Below are positions 34,360 to 43,173 of a stretch of DNA of 64,000 bases, in pieces; the first letter of the stretch is position 1, and every line of letters starts with the position of its first letter. The position numbers were made by a program, and so were the translations under genes. Under the pieces are notes generated by a model, which was not told the origin of the DNA, did no database searches, and saw nothing but the letters and a program-made list of their open reading frames with translations. Source of the DNA: Jejuia algarum (GTDB lineage: Bacteria > Bacteroidota > Bacteroidia > Flavobacteriales > Flavobacteriaceae); NCBI GenBank assembly GCA_947495775.1, contig CANMAQ010000018.1, positions 31,763-95,762 of the forward strand, in the 5' to 3' direction.

Positions 34360-35541
34360 TTAAATGTATATTTCTATTTCAAATGTATTCATACTTTTAT
34401 ATTCTTGGTCGTAGGCTATAATTTCGATGTGTCTTACCCATGACAACGTTTTTATATTTTTAATCCAAGCGTTAAAAACACCATCTCTGTGGGTTGTTCC
34501 TCTAACTTTAATCGTATTAAAAGTAAAACCTACACTAGTTTTGGGTTTAATTTTTTTCAATAAAGGATTGACATCTATGGCTTTTAAAGCAATACCTTGA
34601 GGTATAGAATTTCCTATATCTACCATATACCTAGCAATAAAATTGTGACTCACCATGCCACTTGTTTTCAAAATCTTTTCTTTTAAAGCTTTTTCTTCTT
34701 TTAAAGCTTTCACTTTTGCTGATGTTTGTTGAAACATAAGATAAGTCGTTTCTTTTTTAGACAAAGCATTAAGATAAACATCTAACAATACGTTACTCGT
34801 CACAATACTTAATAACAGAAACACCAATGCACTTATTCCCGCTATTTTAAACCACCGTTTAAACTTAAATTCTTCTCGATTCGTACGTAGAAAATCAGTA
34901 TCAAATTCTATAGCTTCAATCGGTAACTTGTAATTAAAAAATGCCGCTACTAAAGGCACTTCTTTTTGACTAAAATTATCATCATTAATGGTATAATTTA
35001 CAGCTGACTCTTCATGTTTTTTAAAAGCTATAATTTTAGATTTTTCAACATCTAAACAATAATTAGAAGATGCTATTTTAGCTGTACCTTTTAGTGCGAA
35101 TAATAGATTAGCCATTACAAAAGGGCCATAACTTACATTTACGATGTATGTATTTAAATCTCCTAATCGCTTTAGATGTGTGTCTATAAACGCTTTTCTT
35201 GCGACAGACACATATACAACATCATCTTGCTTATATTCATAAAAGTAAAAATCGTCTATAGCCGCTTTAAATATTAAGTTTTTTCTATACCCTGCCCTGT
35301 TCTCTACAGATTTATTAATAATATTATCTCCCTCTATATGTACAATTAAAGGGTACTCTTTAGTGGCGTACTCTATGAGCTCTTCTAAAATAACTGTACT
35401 CCATTGTTCTTCAATTAAAAATTCATTTTCTCGAAATAAAACCACCGCTAAATGATAGCTTGTACGATCGCCTTTAGTGCTTAAAGACAGCACATAATAT
35501 CTACAAAAATGATTATATAGTTTTTTTATGTGTTTTACCAT
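34360..35541 (-). CDS. GspL/PilM-PilN-like platform protein
   Basis: 393 residues: the N-terminal half (about 1-220) lies in the cytosol and has the look of a reduced actin-like PilM/GspL domain. One membrane helix follows (IAGISALVFLLLSIVTSNVL, about 232-252), then a coiled coil and a PilN-like C-terminal domain with IPQGIALKAIDVNP, VRGTTHRDGVFNAW and VRHIEIIAY. GspL recruits the ATPase to the inner membrane. The single-gene fusion of the cytosolic and periplasmic parts is GspL-like rather than the split PilM and PilN. Directly adjacent to the secretin gene on one side and the PilO-like gene on the other. Confidence 0.72.
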   Translation of the reverse strand: MVKHIKKLYNHFCRYYVLSLSTKGDRTSYHLAVVLFRENEFLIEEQWSTVILEELIEYATKEYPLIVHIEGDNIINKSVENRAGYRKNLIFKAAIDDFYFYEYKQDDVVYVSVARKAFIDTHLKRLGDLNTYIVNVSYGPFVMANLLFALKGTAKIASSNYCLDVEKSKIIAFKKHEESAVNYTINDDNFSQKEVPLVAAFFNYKLPIEAIEFDTDFLRTNREEFKFKRWFKIAGISALVFLLLSIVTSNVLLDVYLNALSKKETTYLMFQQTSAKVKALKEEKALKEKILKTSGMVSHNFIARYMVDIGNSIPQGIALKAIDVNPLLKKIKPKTSVGFTFNTIKVRGTTHRDGVFNAWIKNIKTLSWVRHIEIIAYDQEYKSMNTFEIEIYI

Positions 35542-37479
35542 TTAATAGGTTACCGTTGGTTTTATAAATATATGTAGTTTCGATTTTTCTTTTCGTTTAG
35601 TTCGCCCACTAAAAAACCATTTAATAATAGGTAGTCTAGAAAGTAAAGGAGTACCTGTTCCCGAATTCTCGTTTTCCACTTCATCAAGTCCGCCTAATAA
35701 TATCATTTCATTATTTCGAACGCTAATCATCGATTCAAATTTTTGAGTGGTTTTTCCAGGAGGTGCATTTTCTCCTGCCCTACCCAAGAATGCACTTTTT
35801 TCTACCGAAATAGTTAAAGTTACATTTTCATCTTTAGACACAAATGGTCGTATGCTTATACCTAAATTCGCTTCTGTAGGTTTCCATACACCCGATTGTA
35901 AAATATCGTTTCCAATGCCCGAATTAATCAGTCTATTATTCTGCTCAAAATAGTAATTTGTTTCTCCAATACTAGATGAAGCTTCATGTCCATTAAGTGT
36001 AACTAATTTTGGTGTAGAAGACAGTTTTATGAGTGAATTATTTTCTAAAGCACTTAAATTTAAATAGAATTGCTCGGTAACCTTCCCTAAATTAATGAAT
36101 CCCAAACCATTAAAAGCATCTATTAAACTATTTACAGAATTCGCGTTTAAATTCACTTCTGGTGAAGGGAATAAGACACCCGATGTTGGAGGTCTATTTT
36201 CATTATCTATTCCCGCTTGTAACCCTGTTTGAATATTATAGGATTTTTGATATTGTACGATCAACACTTCTATTTGAATTACTGGAACTACTCGATCTAT
36301 TTCGTAGATATAATCTTTAAATTCCTGTATATGAGCTTTAGACCCCGTAACGACAAATCCATTAAGCTCTATAAACTCCTTTACCTCAACAGATTGCGTT
36401 AATGATGATGGCAAAGACTGTAGTACCGTTTCTATGGTTCTGTTTTCTAACTGAATCAACTCTGTTGTTCTTAAGCCTTCTGTTTCATGCCCCCCTATAA
36501 GATATAAATTGTCTACTTTTTTGTAAGTATAGTTTGTTCCCTTAAATAAATGACTTAATAAATCATCAAAACCAATACCATTTGCAACCAAAGTTGTTGT
36601 TACCCCATCTGGAGTATTGTACATAAAAAAATTAACTCCTAATTTTTCAGCTGCTTTCGTAATTAATGTATTGGCATCAACCTCAAAAGCACTTATTTCT
36701 AAATAACCATGTGAATCAACCTCTATATTTAAACCTTCTGTGAATTGTTGCGTTTTATCCTTTTTAACAGCGCCAGAATAAGCGCGTCGTGTTCTCGTAT
36801 TTTGAGATTTTGCTTTGGCATTTTGGTTTTCTATAGACTCTAAATCTTTTTCTAAAAAATAATTATCATTTTCGTCTTTAATCAAAACCAAGTTATTCGA
36901 CTTTGCCATCATCTCTAACACCTGGTCAATAGGTCTATTTAAAATATATGCAGACACCTTTTGATCTTTAATATTAGGTGCTAAAATGATGTTTTTACCC
37001 GAAGCATCTGTTATGGCTTGAGATACGCGAGGCAATGAATCATTCTTTAATTTTAATGATAAAAACTTATTCTGCGCATTATAGGATACATCTATTTTTT
37101 TTAAAGGTTTAGGCTTTTCTATAATAATTGCTTCTGGTTTTTTATCAAACATGAGAATGTTATTAGATACGTCCACCTTTAAATTGTGCTTTTTAATTAA
37201 AAATAGAAATACGTCTTTAACCGTTACATCAAAAAAGTTGCTTGTAACAAGTTGGTTCAATCTAGAATCAACACTTACATTAAGCTGATGTTCTTCGGCT
37301 AGAGTATTAATAAAGTCGTATAATGTTAAACCACTTAGATCTATTCTAATATTCTCTTTTAAGCCTTTTTTACTTACGGCCAATTGGTCTAATTCTTCTT
37401 CAAAATTATTGATATCTATTTGCGCCACTCCCTTAGAAGCAACACATAATAATAGTACCGTTATTATTTTACGTATCAT
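35542..37479 (-). CDS. gspD: Type II secretion/type IV pilus secretin (GspD-like)
   Basis: About 645 residues from ATG 37479 (gives a normal signal peptide, IITVLLLCVASKGVAQ; the longer frame to 37512 starts inside gspE). The N-terminal part has secretin N-type domains (LSGLTLYDFINTLAEEHQLN at about 45, LNRPIDQVLEMMAKSNNLVL at about 185). The C-terminal secretin domain has VIQIEVLIVQYQ, LSSTPKLVTLNGHEASSSIG, ISIRPFVSKDENVTLTISVE and NEMILLGGLDEVEN, then LLSRLPIIKWFFSGRTKR, the classic VPxLGxIPxLGxLF-like block in altered form. It forms the outer-membrane gate ring. It lies 4 nt after the gspE stop. Confidence 0.9.
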   Translation of the reverse strand: MIRKIITVLLLCVASKGVAQIDINNFEEELDQLAVSKKGLKENIRIDLSGLTLYDFINTLAEEHQLNVSVDSRLNQLVTSNFFDVTVKDVFLFLIKKHNLKVDVSNNILMFDKKPEAIIIEKPKPLKKIDVSYNAQNKFLSLKLKNDSLPRVSQAITDASGKNIILAPNIKDQKVSAYILNRPIDQVLEMMAKSNNLVLIKDENDNYFLEKDLESIENQNAKAKSQNTRTRRAYSGAVKKDKTQQFTEGLNIEVDSHGYLEISAFEVDANTLITKAAEKLGVNFFMYNTPDGVTTTLVANGIGFDDLLSHLFKGTNYTYKKVDNLYLIGGHETEGLRTTELIQLENRTIETVLQSLPSSLTQSVEVKEFIELNGFVVTGSKAHIQEFKDYIYEIDRVVPVIQIEVLIVQYQKSYNIQTGLQAGIDNENRPPTSGVLFPSPEVNLNANSVNSLIDAFNGLGFINLGKVTEQFYLNLSALENNSLIKLSSTPKLVTLNGHEASSSIGETNYYFEQNNRLINSGIGNDILQSGVWKPTEANLGISIRPFVSKDENVTLTISVEKSAFLGRAGENAPPGKTTQKFESMISVRNNEMILLGGLDEVENENSGTGTPLLSRLPIIKWFFSGRTKRKEKSKLHIFIKPTVTY

Positions 37480-37483
37480 ATTC

Positions 37484-38890
37484 TTAGTTGATGAGTATTC
37501 CATAAATTTCATCTAAAGATGTTTTTCCTTCACACAACAAAGCAAATGCTTTATCTGATAATTTTTTATTTTTCATAATATCGGAGTGTTCCAATGTATT
37601 TGTTTTTATTGCCTCTGTAACTTCTAGCGTTATGGGTAAAATTTCATAGATCGCGCGTCTTCCTTTATACCCCGTATAATAACATGCATCGCAACCTACA
37701 GGTACAAAATGCTTTAAGACTTCTTTAGAAGGTTTAAAAGCTATGGGCAAATCTTTGGTATTAAAATCTACTTCTTTTTTACAATGTGAACATAAGGTTC
37801 TCACAAGACGCTGCGCTACAGATATGTTTATAGTTTCTGCAATAAGAAATGAAGGCACGCCCATATCTACTAATCTAGAAATCGTACCAATAGCTGAATT
37901 TGTATGAATGGTTGAAAGCACTAAATGCCCTGTTAATGATGCTCTAATGGCCATTTGAGCTGTCTGCGCATCCCTTATTTCTCCAAGCATAATAATATCT
38001 GGGTCTTGACGTAAAAAAGAACGCAATGCTGCCGTAAATGTGAGTCCAATATTTTCTTTTAGTTGAACCTGATTAATCCCTTTTAACGTGTATTCTATGG
38101 GATCTTCTACAGTAACAATATTGGTATTAATATTATTTAAATGTTTTAACGTTCCATATAGTGTTGTGGTCTTACCGGATCCAGTAGGACCACTAATAAG
38201 AATAATACCATTGGTTTTTTTAACCGCTTCTAAATACAAGTATAATGCTTCGTCTTCTAGACCTAACTGGTAAATATCTAAATGAGAAGCATCTCTCCCA
38301 AGAATACGCATGACTACTTTTTCACCATGGTGGGTTGGTAAGATAGAAACCCTTATATCGAAATCATCATATTCGATTCGTCCATCTTGAGGCAACCTTT
38401 TTTCTGTAATATCTAGATTAGATTTAATTTTTATTTGATTAATTAATTCTAAATAATTGTCTTTTTTTATGTTATTCTTTTCTATAAGCTGGCCATCAAT
38501 TCTTAACCGCACTCTAACATCATCTTCGTATATTTCGATATGAATATCACTAGCATTAATATCTTTGGCTTCAAAAATTAAGTTTTCTAAAAAATCGTTT
38601 TCATAATGAACTTGCCTTGGCGCATCATTATGTCTTCTATAGTACATAGATAAAGCCGTTCGTACTACTGATGAGGCTTTTTTTTCAAATACGATTCTTT
38701 TATTAAAAAGCAACTCTAACTCTTCAGCTATACTATCTAATTCAGTCTCCTTTTCCTCGTCTATATAATAAGTATGAGTCGTTTCAGAAATCGCCTTAGG
38801 TATAATAAGAAAATGATGTGCTATTTCTGGACTTATAGCCTGTTGCAGCGCTACTTCTAGCGTTATAGATTCCGTTTTTTCTAAATTCAT
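37484..38890 (-). CDS. gspE: Type II secretion/pilus assembly ATPase GspE-like
   Basis: 468 residues. N-terminal GspE/PilB domain at about 1-80, then the ATPase core: Walker A GPTGSGKT at 234-241, Asp-box region near ITVEDPIEYTLKGINQVQ, Walker B/His box in LRQDPDIIMLGEIRDAQTA and TGHLVLSTIHTNSA. A tetracysteine zinc site (CSHC near 377 and CDAC near 405) is kept, a mark of GspE/PilB assembly ATPases rather than PilT. It drives pseudopilus assembly from the cytosol. Its start overlaps the prepilin peptidase gene by one base and the secretin start follows its stop by 4 nt. The only ATPase in the cluster, so no retraction motor is seen. Confidence 0.93.
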   Translation of the reverse strand: MNLEKTESITLEVALQQAISPEIAHHFLIIPKAISETTHTYYIDEEKETELDSIAEELELLFNKRIVFEKKASSVVRTALSMYYRRHNDAPRQVHYENDFLENLIFEAKDINASDIHIEIYEDDVRVRLRIDGQLIEKNNIKKDNYLELINQIKIKSNLDITEKRLPQDGRIEYDDFDIRVSILPTHHGEKVVMRILGRDASHLDIYQLGLEDEALYLYLEAVKKTNGIILISGPTGSGKTTTLYGTLKHLNNINTNIVTVEDPIEYTLKGINQVQLKENIGLTFTAALRSFLRQDPDIIMLGEIRDAQTAQMAIRASLTGHLVLSTIHTNSAIGTISRLVDMGVPSFLIAETINISVAQRLVRTLCSHCKKEVDFNTKDLPIAFKPSKEVLKHFVPVGCDACYYTGYKGRRAIYEILPITLEVTEAIKTNTLEHSDIMKNKKLSDKAFALLCEGKTSLDEIYGILIN

Positions 38891-39372
38891 TAAACTGCTA
38901 TTTTAATATTAAAAATAGATTCTATGAGAATGATTAACACTAAAAACAGAGCTAAATATCCAGCTAAAGGGATCGTTTCAATCTGTTTAAATAGAGTTAC
39001 AATAAAATACAGAACCAGAGAAAATACCAAGCCACTACTAAAAATTAAAGCAAATGTTTTTAAATTATACAATGGTGTTATAGCTACAAACATTAAAATA
39101 TCTCCCAACCCTATCTCTTTATCAATAGGGTTGGATAGTTTACCTTTTTTTACAGAAAAATAAAGCCATAAACCAATGATATTAAGACTTAAAAACCCCA
39201 AATTATAAACGATATAAATAGATAGTAAGTCTTCTGAAAAGATATTAATTGATACACTGGTTATAAAAATCAGAACAGGTAAGATAGCATGTATGCTACG
39301 TTGTTTTACATCGTAAAACAAAACAAAACATAGCAAAATTACTAAAACACTATAAACCAAAATTAGCTCCAT
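38890..39372 (-). CDS. Prepilin peptidase (A24 family), peptidase-only form
   Basis: 160 residues, about six membrane helices. The two catalytic aspartates of A24 peptidases are visible: Asp21 in LFYDVKQRSIHA and Asp91 in IGLGDILMFVA (the GxGD motif). The IPLAGYLALFLV segment near the end matches the IPFGPFL block. PilD/GspO normally has a further N-terminal methylase domain with cysteine pairs; it is absent here, so this enzyme would cleave the prepilins without methylating them, or a separate methylase exists elsewhere. It lies between the GspG-like pseudopilin and gspE. Confidence 0.85.
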   Translation of the reverse strand: MELILVYSVLVILLCFVLFYDVKQRSIHAILPVLIFITSVSINIFSEDLLSIYIVYNLGFLSLNIIGLWLYFSVKKGKLSNPIDKEIGLGDILMFVAITPLYNLKTFALIFSSGLVFSLVLYFIVTLFKQIETIPLAGYLALFLVLIILIESIFNIKIAV

Positions 39373-39374
39373 AT

Positions 39375-39812
39375 TTAGTCTTTAACAATCTCTTTAAGCT
39401 TTCGATCTTGGTCTATTTCCCATGTGTTATAAATACCATCTCCATCAAAATCTTGTAATGCTGTTGCCGTTGCTTTAAAAGCATTTAAAGATGCCTCGGT
39501 GATCTCTATTTTATACACTGCTTGCCCACCTTTATCTATTGTTAAAGCTTCTTCAAATCCCAATTCATTGAAATCTGAAGTGTACTTCGAGTGTCTATAA
39601 AAATGACTTTTTTCTAAACCATGAATCATACTTAACATATTCTGAGCTTCTATAGACTTAGCACTCGTTACCACAGAAGTTTGATTGGGTACAACTAAAT
39701 AAATCAAAATACCTATTATACAGAGCACTATAAGAATCTCTGACATGGAATAGGCTTTTAACTGCAATTGTTTATTTCTAAGCTTTAACAGCTGCTTTTT
39801 CATTTTCATCAT
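39375..39812 (-). CDS. Major pseudopilin, GspG-like with calcium site
   Basis: 145 residues with a prepilin signal: basic leader (KKQLLKLRNKQLQLKA) then cleavage A20|Y21 with Glu at mature position 5 (YSMSE) and a hydrophobic helix ILIVLCIIGILIYLVVPN. The C-terminus carries DFDGDGIYNTWEID, an Asp-rich loop like the calcium site that stabilises GspG pilins. It is the best candidate for the main pseudopilus subunit. It lies between gspF and the prepilin peptidase gene. Confidence 0.85.
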   Translation of the reverse strand: MMKMKKQLLKLRNKQLQLKAYSMSEILIVLCIIGILIYLVVPNQTSVVTSAKSIEAQNMLSMIHGLEKSHFYRHSKYTSDFNELGFEEALTIDKGGQAVYKIEITEASLNAFKATATALQDFDGDGIYNTWEIDQDRKLKEIVKD

Positions 39813-39827
39813 AATTACTATTTGAAA

Positions 39828-40952
39828 TTAATTTTGAATTACTTTACTTAAATTAAATATTGGAGAATACATCGCTATCATAATAAAGCCAACAATACCT
39901 CCTATCAACACAATCATTATTGGCTCTAAAATAGTTCCTATCATTTTGGTTGAGTGTTCTACTTCTTCGTTATATTGATTTGCTAATCCGTCATACATGG
40001 GACCTAACTCATTAATTTGCTCTCCTATTGCCGTTAACGAAATTAATTTAGGCGTAAAAAAAGCGTGTTTTTTCAAACTATCTGCAAAAGTTTCTCCTTT
40101 TAAAATATCTTTTCTAGTTAATGACAGTGCATTCTTTAGAGGATAAAACGAAATCATTTTCTCTGTTAATTCTATCGCATCTATTAAGGGCGTTTTAGCT
40201 GAAAGTAGCAATCCAAACGACTGACAAAATCGCGCTAAATAGATTTTTTTAACCAGGCTCCCAAAATAAGGGAGTTTAAGTAACATATTTGAGGTTATAC
40301 TCTTGTACTTAATAGTGTCTTTAAGTAATTTATGGCCTACAAAAATGGATAAAACAACACCCAGTGCTACAACTAAAATAACATTGAAGTTATTAGATAC
40401 ATTAACTACAAATTGGGTGATCTCTGGCAAATCTTTCCCAAATTGCTGAAATACAGATGCGAACATTGGTACCACGAAATTTAACATAAAATAAAGAACG
40501 GCAAATGTTATAATTAGAACAAATATTGGATAAGCTAGTACAGACACTATTTGTCGTTTCATTTTAATCTTTCGTGAAAAGAAAGTTTTAAGCTCATCAA
40601 AAATATCTGGTAAACGCCTCGTATCTTCTCCTATTTTGATACTATGGTATTCGTAAGGCGAAAAATATTTATGATCTTTTATTGCTTGGTATAAAGATTT
40701 TCCCCGTACCACATCCGTATTTATAGCTTTATATATTGTCTTAATAAAATCTGATTTTTGTTGAGATGTTAATATTTCTAAAGCTTGATTAAAATCCACA
40801 CCCGATTTTATCAATGTTGAAAATTCTCTATAGAAATCTTCTTTTTGCTTATCCGAAAAGCGTTTAAAAAAAGATATAGGCATATTAAAACCTTCAAATA
40901 CTTTTTTCTTTTTTTGTTGCCTTACTGTATGTGCCGTTGTTCCTATCTTCAT
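39828..40952 (-). CDS. gspF: Type II secretion/pilus platform protein GspF-like
   Basis: 374 residues with the duplicated GspF/PilC layout: soluble helical domains (FYREFSTLIKSGVDFNQALEI near 40, and ARFCQSFGLLLSAKTPLIDA near 240) and three membrane segments (VLAYPIFVLIITFAVLYFML, FNVILVVALGVVLSIFVG, IMIVLIGGIVGFIMIAMY). It is the inner-membrane platform on which the ATPase works. It overlaps the upstream GspJ-like pseudopilin gene by 4 bp. Confidence 0.92.
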   Translation of the reverse strand: MKIGTTAHTVRQQKKKKVFEGFNMPISFFKRFSDKQKEDFYREFSTLIKSGVDFNQALEILTSQQKSDFIKTIYKAINTDVVRGKSLYQAIKDHKYFSPYEYHSIKIGEDTRRLPDIFDELKTFFSRKIKMKRQIVSVLAYPIFVLIITFAVLYFMLNFVVPMFASVFQQFGKDLPEITQFVVNVSNNFNVILVVALGVVLSIFVGHKLLKDTIKYKSITSNMLLKLPYFGSLVKKIYLARFCQSFGLLLSAKTPLIDAIELTEKMISFYPLKNALSLTRKDILKGETFADSLKKHAFFTPKLISLTAIGEQINELGPMYDGLANQYNEEVEHSTKMIGTILEPIMIVLIGGIVGFIMIAMYSPIFNLSKVIQN

Positions 40953-41419
40953 TTTAAGAAATGGCTATTTACAAGATTTGCGTTATCTCTATTTAAATAA
41001 TATACTGCGGGAATAGTATCTCCTAATAGCGCTATACCTAATTGCAATTTTTCAGATATTAAGGTTAGCCGTTCTGCTTGAAAAAAAGAATGACTTAATG
41101 TTTTAATTTCAAACGTATCTATTTGTTGTTCTTGCGTCCTAAGAACATAAGGTTTTAAAATTTCATAACTCACATTTACACCGTTATAGGGTTTTAATAG
41201 CACCCCTTTCTCGCTTACCTCAAAATCGGCTGCCTTGTATATGTCTTGTTTTAATGTTGTATTAAAAAGGTTGTATTGCAACACAGTACCATTTTCATTT
41301 TTAAACATATACATTTGCCGCTCTACCAAATTAAACACACTATATGTTAATGAGATTATTATTCCCATTAGGATTAAACTTATTAAAGCTTCTAATATCG
41401 TAAAACTTTTTATATACAT
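40949..41419 (-). CDS. Minor pseudopilin, GspJ-like
   Basis: 156 residues with a very short leader MYIKS, cleavage before Phe6 and Glu at mature position 5 (FTILE), followed by a prepilin helix (ALISLILMGIIISLTYSVFNL). The globular part is beta-rich with no motif of its own. Size and position between GspI-like and gspF genes fit GspJ. The residue before the cleavage is Ser rather than Gly, as also occurs in other minor pilins. Confidence 0.72.
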   Translation of the reverse strand: MYIKSFTILEALISLILMGIIISLTYSVFNLVERQMYMFKNENGTVLQYNLFNTTLKQDIYKAADFEVSEKGVLLKPYNGVNVSYEILKPYVLRTQEQQIDTFEIKTLSHSFFQAERLTLISEKLQLGIALLGDTIPAVYYLNRDNANLVNSHFLK

Positions 41420-41781
41420 TAGCTTTCTTTATAAGGTATTACCTTAATAATTTCATATACTTTATGTCCACCAATCGTGATTAAAAACAATACTCTTGCA
41501 ATACCTTCTTTAGCATCTACATCTACGGTTTTAGCTATGGTGTAGCCTCTATAAGTAAATATATCATTTTCATAATCTTTTTGGTGTTCTATATCATGTA
41601 TTAAAACCTCTATATGGTGTTTTGCCTTATAATAATTTAACGGTGTTTTTTGTTTACTAATATTTATATAAACCATAAAAGCTATTAAGACACAAATAGA
41701 AATAATTGCTATTGCTATTACAGATTCTACAATAGATGATGCCTTTAAGCTTTTAAAATGTTTTAATAACTTCATATGCAC
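41419..41781 (-). CDS. Minor pseudopilin, GspI-like
   Basis: 120 residues. A basic leader ending KA is followed by SSIVESVIAIAIISICVLIA; cleavage A14|S15 places Glu at mature position 5. The short globular domain (YRGYTIAKTVDVDAKEGIA, then VYEIIKVIPYK) fits the size of GspI. It overlaps the upstream GspK-like gene by 29 bp and abuts the GspJ-like gene. Confidence 0.72.
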   Translation of the reverse strand: MHMKLLKHFKSLKASSIVESVIAIAIISICVLIAFMVYINISKQKTPLNYYKAKHHIEVLIHDIEHQKDYENDIFTYRGYTIAKTVDVDAKEGIARVLFLITIGGHKVYEIIKVIPYKES

Positions 41782-42985
41782 TTTTATCTATTGCTCTGTT
41801 AAATAAAGGTAGCCTTACAAAAAAGGCTGGTAACTTACTATTATCTATTTTCCCATTTAAAATCGTATTTTCATAAGACGATGATTTTGTTTTTAAAGTA
41901 AAACGATCTGTGTAGACACTTCCCAAAACACTTCCGTCTAATTGCAAACGCCCGTAGCAATATATATCCCCTATTAACATAGCGTCTTTACTTATAGTTA
42001 ATTGTCTTTGTAACGAATTGTTATAAGTATTTCCATGTATTACAATCCCTCCCAAAACCTTACTATTACCATTTAACACGACAGATACATCTTCTTCATC
42101 ATTTTTAATATAAATACTTGAAGGGTAACGCAGCACGACATTCTCTTCTACAACAACCTGTGTGTCTGCAATAATTTGTACCGTTCCTTTAAATCCTGCA
42201 GCAATATTAACAACAGGTGCTTTTACAATAATATCTTCTAATACAGCTGAAGCATTAATACTTAACGCTGAATTGGAATAAAGTATAAAATTCCCTTTAA
42301 AAGATACATCTTTAACATGTTCAATACCTCTAAAATCAAGAACTTTAGTTGGTGCATCAAAAGCATTAACTAAATCGGCCTTTTCTTTAAGGGCATTAAT
42401 AGTTAAAAACGGATACCTTTCCACCTCTATAGACACATCCTTATCTAATTTGGGAAGCCTATTTTTTGATTCTTTTTGCGATCCTTTTAATACAACAGAG
42501 TTTCCTTTATTTCCATTTATATAAGCAAGTTCTGTTCTTCCGTTAGGCACAAACATAGTCCCTGTAATTTGGGTTGCTCCTGATAATTTTAAAGCTTTAT
42601 CATAATCTGTTAGATAAAGTGCTAATTGTTTACTTTTATTATTTCCATAACCTACTAGAACCGTTTTTCTAATAGAATCTGTTTTATGCTCTGTTTTACA
42701 AGTTACAACATCATAAAACCCCCAACTTTTTTTTTTAACATGAGATACTATACCGTCATCAAAAAGATCAAATTCATGAATACCTCCCTCAGAATTAACT
42801 AATTCTTTATTATTTAAATAATAATTCAAGGCTGACTCATTCCTGTTGATGTGAGCTTCTAACGATTCCAATTTATTCTCAAACATTTTATGATAATATG
42901 ATATTGAGATTAGACCACTTGAAATTATAGACACCATCAAGCAAACAAAAATTGCATTTATAAGAGAAGCACTTTTTAAATTCAT
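41753..42985 (-). CDS. GspK-like pseudopilin fused to a bactofilin/beta-helix-like domain
   Basis: About 410 residues from ATG 42985; the longer frame begins with TTG at 42994. The N-terminus has a prepilin-like segment, KSA then SLINAIFVCLMVSIISSGLI, whose mature position 5 is Ala rather than Glu, as in GspK tip pilins. The rest (about 95-370) is a beta-solenoid-like run (LKGSQKES, VVNIAAGFKGTVQIIADTQV, LQLDGSVLGSVYTDRFTL) like polymer-forming bactofilin domains, not the usual GspK fold. It could cap the pseudopilus tip with a beta-helix head. First gene of the secretion operon after the response regulator. Confidence 0.6.
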   Translation of the reverse strand: MNLKSASLINAIFVCLMVSIISSGLISISYYHKMFENKLESLEAHINRNESALNYYLNNKELVNSEGGIHEFDLFDDGIVSHVKKKSWGFYDVVTCKTEHKTDSIRKTVLVGYGNNKSKQLALYLTDYDKALKLSGATQITGTMFVPNGRTELAYINGNKGNSVVLKGSQKESKNRLPKLDKDVSIEVERYPFLTINALKEKADLVNAFDAPTKVLDFRGIEHVKDVSFKGNFILYSNSALSINASAVLEDIIVKAPVVNIAAGFKGTVQIIADTQVVVEENVVLRYPSSIYIKNDEEDVSVVLNGNSKVLGGIVIHGNTYNNSLQRQLTISKDAMLIGDIYCYGRLQLDGSVLGSVYTDRFTLKTKSSSYENTILNGKIDNSKLPAFFVRLPLFNRAIDKSAYEVIKTF

Positions 42986-43040
42986 ATAATTCAATACTTG
43001 TGAGAGCGTTTTTAATTGTAGAAATAAAATTAATACATTT

Positions 43041-43048
43041 CAAAAATA
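43041..43048 (-). promoter_or_regulatory. Candidate -7 box for the secretion operon
   Basis: TATTTTTG on the minus strand fits TAnnTTTG and lies 56 nt before the ATG of the first pseudopilin gene. No good TTTG is found 19 bp upstream; a TTG lies only 13 bp away. Confidence 0.35.
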
Positions 43049-43173
43049 TGCAATACTCCCACAACGATATTAGGGTAATGCCCTCTATTTTGATGGTATT
43101 TACCTTAGTTAACAAATCTCTAACACTTTCTAATTAAAAACATTCAAACTAAAGTCATTTAAACATACCACAA

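Noticed and set aside
41235..41447. Plus-strand ORF inside the pseudopilin genes
   Set aside because: Shadow frame; the minus-strand prepilin genes are strongly supported by their prepilin signals.
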